Below the pieces are notes generated by a model that saw nothing but the letters and a program-made list of their open reading frames with translations, had not been told where the DNA came from and made no database searches. A DNA stretch of 64,000 nt, from assembly GCA_965267775.1 (NCBI GenBank), contig OZ254140.1, forward strand, positions 62,001 to 126,000, written 5' to 3'. The position numbers were made by a program, and so were the translations under genes. Below, piece after piece: positions 60,486 through 64,000 of the stretch; positions within the stretch are counted from its first letter, which is position 1, and every line of letters starts with the position of its first letter. The stretch is from Planktophila sp965267775 (GTDB lineage Bacteria > Actinomycetota > Actinomycetes > Nanopelagicales > Nanopelagicaceae).

Positions 60486-62291
60486 ATGAAGTTAATTCCG
60501 CACCACGATGGTAGCGAGCTCTATGTAAGTAATAGCGCTCCACGAATCGGAGATAAAGTTGAGTTTAGAGTCCGCGTACCCAAGAAGATCAAAGTAGACC
60601 AGCTACACATTCGATTCTTCCACGATGGCGAACCACGTACCCGTGAAACAAAGCTAGTAAAGAAGAATTCAGTTGAAAGCTGGTGGAGCGTCAAGGTTGA
60701 GGTCATTAATTCAACTTTCCATTACCGATTTATGTTGGTCGATAAAGGTAATTACTCATGGCTCAATGGCGTTGGGTTATTTACCCACGATGTTACAGAT
60801 CGCGAAGATTTTCAGATTGTGGCAAAGCCTGCATATCCGAAGTGGATTCAGAGCGCTGTCTTCTATCAAATATTTCCTGATCGCTTTGCTACCTCTGGTA
60901 TTGAGCGAGATCTACCTGAATGGGCTGTTCCACGTAAGTGGAGCGATCTGCCAAAGGGGCGAGATAAGAAGACCGGCCAAGAGTTCTATGGTGGAGATTT
61001 CGATGGAATTACATCGAAGCTAGATTATCTAAAGGATCTCGGCGTTAACTCAATCTATTTCACCCCTGCATTCCCATCGAGAAGTAACCATAGATATGAC
61101 GCATCAAGTTTTGATGAGATAGATCCACTTCTTGGTGGAGATCAAGCATTTATAGCCTTCTCCAACGCTGCCCATAAGGCTGGTTTTAGAATCATGGGCG
61201 ATCTCACCACAAATCACTGCGGCGCCGGCCATCGCTGGATTCAGAAGGCACTTGCCGATAAGAAATCACTTGAGCGTGAATTCTTCTACTGGGATTCTTC
61301 AATTAAGCATGGGTATGTGGGCTGGTGGGGTCTTGCAAGTCTTCCTAAACTCAATTACAACTCTGCTGAACTTCGTAGATTGATGTTCGATGGTGAAAAT
61401 TCAGTCGTTCGTAAGTGGCTTAAGAAACCATTCTCGGTTGATGGTTGGCGTATCGATGTTGGAAATATGACCGGTATCTACCTGGATCAAAATCTCAATC
61501 AAGAGGTCTCTCGCGGAATTCGCAGAGCGATGGATGAGACCAATTCAGATGCATGGTTAGTTGCTGAAAATGCAGATCACTCGCCATCAGATCTCGATGG
61601 CTTTGGCTGGCATGGAACTATGAACTACAACGGATTTGCTCGACCACTTGTTAATTGGTTTAACGTGCCAAGTAAGAAGCTCGGAAATTTCTCAGGGCTA
61701 CCCGGTGCAAATCCACGATTTGATGGCAAGGGCACAGTTTCGATGATGCGTGCATTTGCCGCTGGTATTCCTTGGCGATCACTCGTAGCAAGTATGGTGC
61801 TGCTCGATTCTCATGACACCGCTCGCTTTAGAACGGTAGTAAATAACGATAAGAACGCCCACCTTGCCGCAGCCACCGCGCTCTTCACCTATCCAGGCGT
61901 TCCATCTATTTTTGCAGGAGATGAGATTGGTCTAGAAGGTGCGTGGGGAGAAGATTCTCGACGCACCATTGATTGGGACCATCCAGAGAAGTGGAATCTC
62001 GATCTCCTGGCAGGCTTCAAGGAGTTAATTTCAATCCGCAAGAACCAGGATGCCCTCATCAATGGCGGAATCCGTTGGATTCATTCTTCAGATGATTCAG
62101 TTGCATATCTTCGAGAGTCAAAGAAAGAATCCCTCTTAATTTACATATCTCGCTCTGGAGTGAGAGAGAAGATTGATCTCTCTGAGTATGGATACAAAAT
62201 TAAAGAGACTCTCTATGGAAAGACCGCCACTGGCAAGGTTCTTTCAATCAATTCAAAGAGTGCGACTTCGGGTATTTGGAAGCTAGCATGA
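60486..62291 (+). CDS. Cytoplasmic GH13 glucosidase (neopullulanase/cyclomaltodextrinase-like)
   Basis: 601 aa, no signal peptide. Residues 1-120 form a CBM34-type N domain; then the (beta/alpha)8 barrel with GH13 regions: I DLTTNHCG (Asp239), II GWRIDVGN (nucleophile Asp324), III WLVAENADH (acid/base Glu361), IV LLDSHDTAR (Asp444). Such enzymes split imported maltodextrins, cyclodextrins or pullulan fragments inside the cell. It is 18 nt after malG and overlaps the secreted amylase gene by 4 nt. Confidence 0.92.
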   Translation: MKLIPHHDGSELYVSNSAPRIGDKVEFRVRVPKKIKVDQLHIRFFHDGEPRTRETKLVKKNSVESWWSVKVEVINSTFHYRFMLVDKGNYSWLNGVGLFTHDVTDREDFQIVAKPAYPKWIQSAVFYQIFPDRFATSGIERDLPEWAVPRKWSDLPKGRDKKTGQEFYGGDFDGITSKLDYLKDLGVNSIYFTPAFPSRSNHRYDASSFDEIDPLLGGDQAFIAFSNAAHKAGFRIMGDLTTNHCGAGHRWIQKALADKKSLEREFFYWDSSIKHGYVGWWGLASLPKLNYNSAELRRLMFDGENSVVRKWLKKPFSVDGWRIDVGNMTGIYLDQNLNQEVSRGIRRAMDETNSDAWLVAENADHSPSDLDGFGWHGTMNYNGFARPLVNWFNVPSKKLGNFSGLPGANPRFDGKGTVSMMRAFAAGIPWRSLVASMVLLDSHDTARFRTVVNNDKNAHLAAATALFTYPGVPSIFAGDEIGLEGAWGEDSRRTIDWDHPEKWNLDLLAGFKELISIRKNQDALINGGIRWIHSSDDSVAYLRESKKESLLIYISRSGVREKIDLSEYGYKIKETLYGKTATGKVLSINSKSATSGIWKLA

Positions 62292-64000
62292 AGAAGTCGC
62301 TGGTCTTAGGCGTAGCTCTTGCGACCTCTCTCTCCTTTGGGTTGCCACAACTTTCAGCGGCAGAGAACTATGCAGCGCTCTTTCAACCAGTAGCTCGCGG
62401 AGATCAGAGCAGTGAATCCGTCTACTTTGTAATGACCGACCGATTTGCAGATGGAGATACCAGTAACGATAGCGATGGATTTGATCCAGCTGATATTGGA
62501 TATTGGCATGGTGGTGACTTCAAAGGACTGACCGAGAAGCTCTCATACATCAAAAGCCTTGGCTTCAGTGCAATCTGGATAACACCACCAGTAAAGCAAC
62601 AGTCAATTCAGGGAAATTCTGCTGCCTATCATGGCTACTGGGGCTTAGATTTCATGACGGTCGACCCCCATCTTGGAAGTGAAGCGGATTTCAAGAATTT
62701 GGTGAGCGCAGCTCATGCAAAGGGGCTTAAAGTTTTCATCGATGTCGTTGCCAATCACACCGCAGATGTAATTTCTTATAAAGATGGAAAAGCATTTATA
62801 CCTGCAGGGAAAGAGGCAGTTAAGAACCCCGCTTTCCTCAACAAAATCGAGAATTATCACAATGCTGGTGATTCATCCTTTACCGGTGAATCAGCGCTCG
62901 TTGGCGACTTCTACGGACTCGATGATTTAGCTACTGAAAAACCAGAGGTCGTGAAAGGCTTTATCGATATCTGGTCTTACTGGATTAAGGCATTCGATAT
63001 TGATGGAATGCGCATCGATACCTTCAAGCATGTAAATCCAGAATTTTGGAAAGTTGTTATTCCGGCGATCCAACAGGTAGCTGCCAATAATGGAAAGAAG
63101 AGCTTTCCTATCTTTGGTGAAGTTGCCGATGGTGACCCACAGACACTCTCTTCCTATGTTGCGGGAGGCCAGACACCTTCAGTCCTAGATTTCGGATTTA
63201 ATGATCAAGTCACAAAGTATGCAGCGAGCTATGGAACTTCCGATAAGTTAGCAAAGCTCTTTAATGCAGATGACCTCTATACGACCTCGAAGACAAGTGC
63301 CTATGGGCTTGCAACATTTCTTGGTAACCACGATATGGGTCGCATCGGAACAATTATTCTCAGAAATGCAACTGATAACGCTTCAGCAACAAAACGATCG
63401 ATTATCGCCCAATCTATGTTGTTATTGCTTCGCGGTGGCCCGGTCCTCTATTACGGTGATGAGATCGGAATGACTGGTGCAGGCGGAGATAAGTTAGCTC
63501 GCCAAGATATGTTCCCAACAAAGGTAGATAGCTGGAAATGGGAGCAACGTATTGGTTCAGAGCCAATCGGTGAAGGAAGTGGTTTTGAGGTTGAGAACCC
63601 AATATCTGCACATATCTCAGCCCTTCAAAAGATCATTGCGGCGAATCCTGCTCTGAGATCTGGAACTCAGCAGACGCTCTTTGCAGAAGGTCAACTCTTT
63701 GCCGTGTCACGTTATGCAGATAAGCAAGAGTATGTAGTCGCCTTCAACACTAATGACAATGAAAAAGCTGGGCAGTTGAAACCGATCACAGCGGGAGCAA
63801 CGTGGGAACTACTTGCAGGAAGTTGCGTGCTCTCTGCGTCAAATGAGATCAAGGTTCCTGGAAATGGCTTCTGCGTTTTGAAGTCGCGCCAGCTGCTCGG
63901 TAAGAGTCAGACTACAAAGATCTCAGCGCCAAAGTTGAGCAATAGCAACGATGCACCTCTATGGAAACAGCTTTCAGTCACAGTCAATAAGCCTGGCTAT
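62288..64000 (+). CDS. Secreted GH13 alpha-amylase, partial at window end
   Basis: 571 codons are in the window and the frame stays open to the edge. Signal peptide about residues 1-26 (KSLVLGVALATSLSFGLPQLSA). Catalytic regions: I DVVANHTAD (Asp152), II GMRIDTFKH (nucleophile Asp244), III FGEVADG (Glu278), IV FLGNHDMGR (Asp349). A C-terminal beta domain starts near residue 455, and KISAPKLSNSNDAPLWKQ near the edge suggests a further domain. It would degrade starch or glycogen outside, feeding the ABC system. Its ATG overlaps the preceding stop (ATGA). Confidence 0.92.
   Translation, partial: MKKSLVLGVALATSLSFGLPQLSAAENYAALFQPVARGDQSSESVYFVMTDRFADGDTSNDSDGFDPADIGYWHGGDFKGLTEKLSYIKSLGFSAIWITPPVKQQSIQGNSAAYHGYWGLDFMTVDPHLGSEADFKNLVSAAHAKGLKVFIDVVANHTADVISYKDGKAFIPAGKEAVKNPAFLNKIENYHNAGDSSFTGESALVGDFYGLDDLATEKPEVVKGFIDIWSYWIKAFDIDGMRIDTFKHVNPEFWKVVIPAIQQVAANNGKKSFPIFGEVADGDPQTLSSYVAGGQTPSVLDFGFNDQVTKYAASYGTSDKLAKLFNADDLYTTSKTSAYGLATFLGNHDMGRIGTIILRNATDNASATKRSIIAQSMLLLLRGGPVLYYGDEIGMTGAGGDKLARQDMFPTKVDSWKWEQRIGSEPIGEGSGFEVENPISAHISALQKIIAANPALRSGTQQTLFAEGQLFAVSRYADKQEYVVAFNTNDNEKAGQLKPITAGATWELLAGSCVLSASNEIKVPGNGFCVLKSRQLLGKSQTTKISAPKLSNSNDAPLWKQLSVTVNKPGY

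Noticed and set aside
62645..62860. 71-codon minus-strand frame in the secreted amylase
   Set aside because: The plus-strand GH13 frame is continuous with all catalytic regions; this is a shadow.
1..64000. CRISPR arrays, insertion sequences, prophage genes or rRNA
   Set aside because: No spaced direct repeats, transposase, integrase, phage structural genes or rRNA sequence were seen anywhere in the window.

Overview
This 64 kb window is almost certainly chromosomal DNA of an actinobacterium. Markers are mycothiol synthesis genes (mshA, mshD), carD, senX3-regX3, a glnR-type orphan regulator, DUF3263, DUF3027 and DUF2530 proteins, a CIRCE-controlled groEL, and gene order shared with mycobacteria (mshD/glnR/thiX/thiosulfate sulfurtransferase/DUF1416; mshA/YbjN/gpm/senX3/regX3; carD/ispD/ispF/cysS/rlmB). 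Base composition is moderate for the phylum (near 50% G+C by eye), gaps are tiny, convergent genes share stop codons, and many genes appear leaderless (a TANNNT box 6-7 nt before the start codon). I infer a streamlined freshwater lineage such as Nanopelagicales (acI, Planktophila-like); this placement is inference.

Region 1 (1-12.7 kb) is an aerobic carbon monoxide dehydrogenase island: the tail of coxS, form I coxL, an XdhC-YHS fusion, coxG, then five consecutive paralogous-looking single-span membrane proteins that I do not recognise. A convergent operon follows with a small unknown protein, MoxR/CoxD ATPase, CoxE VWA protein, a second small unknown and a GIY-YIG-like protein. Molybdate uptake (modAB, no modC) and molybdopterin synthesis (moaC, mog, moaE, moaA, moaD) adjoin it, so the block makes and matures a molybdenum CODH.

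Region 2 (12.7-22.5 kb): aldo/keto reductase, PfkB sugar kinase, aldose epimerase, an ABC exporter with a LolA/RseB-like partner, an iron-sulfur photolyase, a class III aminotransferase, a half-length mshD and glnR. Region 3 (22.5-30 kb): thiX, a sulfur operon (DUF4395, thiosulfate sulfurtransferase, DUF1416, Fur) preceded by a leaderless cysteine-containing leader peptide, then ygfZ, two mini membrane proteins, a nitrobindin-like protein, asparaginase, mshA, YbjN and gpmA. Region 4 (30-38 kb): phoU, senX3 without membrane spans, regX3, lipoprotein, carD, fused ispDF, cysS, rlmB and an SGNH hydrolase.

Region 5 (38-50 kb): lacZ, tRNA-Thr, a TerC-type exporter behind a yybP-ykoY manganese riboswitch, beta-carbonic anhydrase, NERD protein, hydrolase, NDH-2, SDR-DUF2867 protein, DUF3263 and groEL. 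Region 6 (50-64 kb): DUF3027, cold-shock protein, two MFS transporters, serC, pdxH, citrate synthase, and a maltodextrin system (binding protein, two permeases, a cytoplasmic GH13 and a secreted GH13 cut by the window end). Overall: a heterotroph using sugars, galactosides and alpha-glucans, supplemented by CO oxidation.
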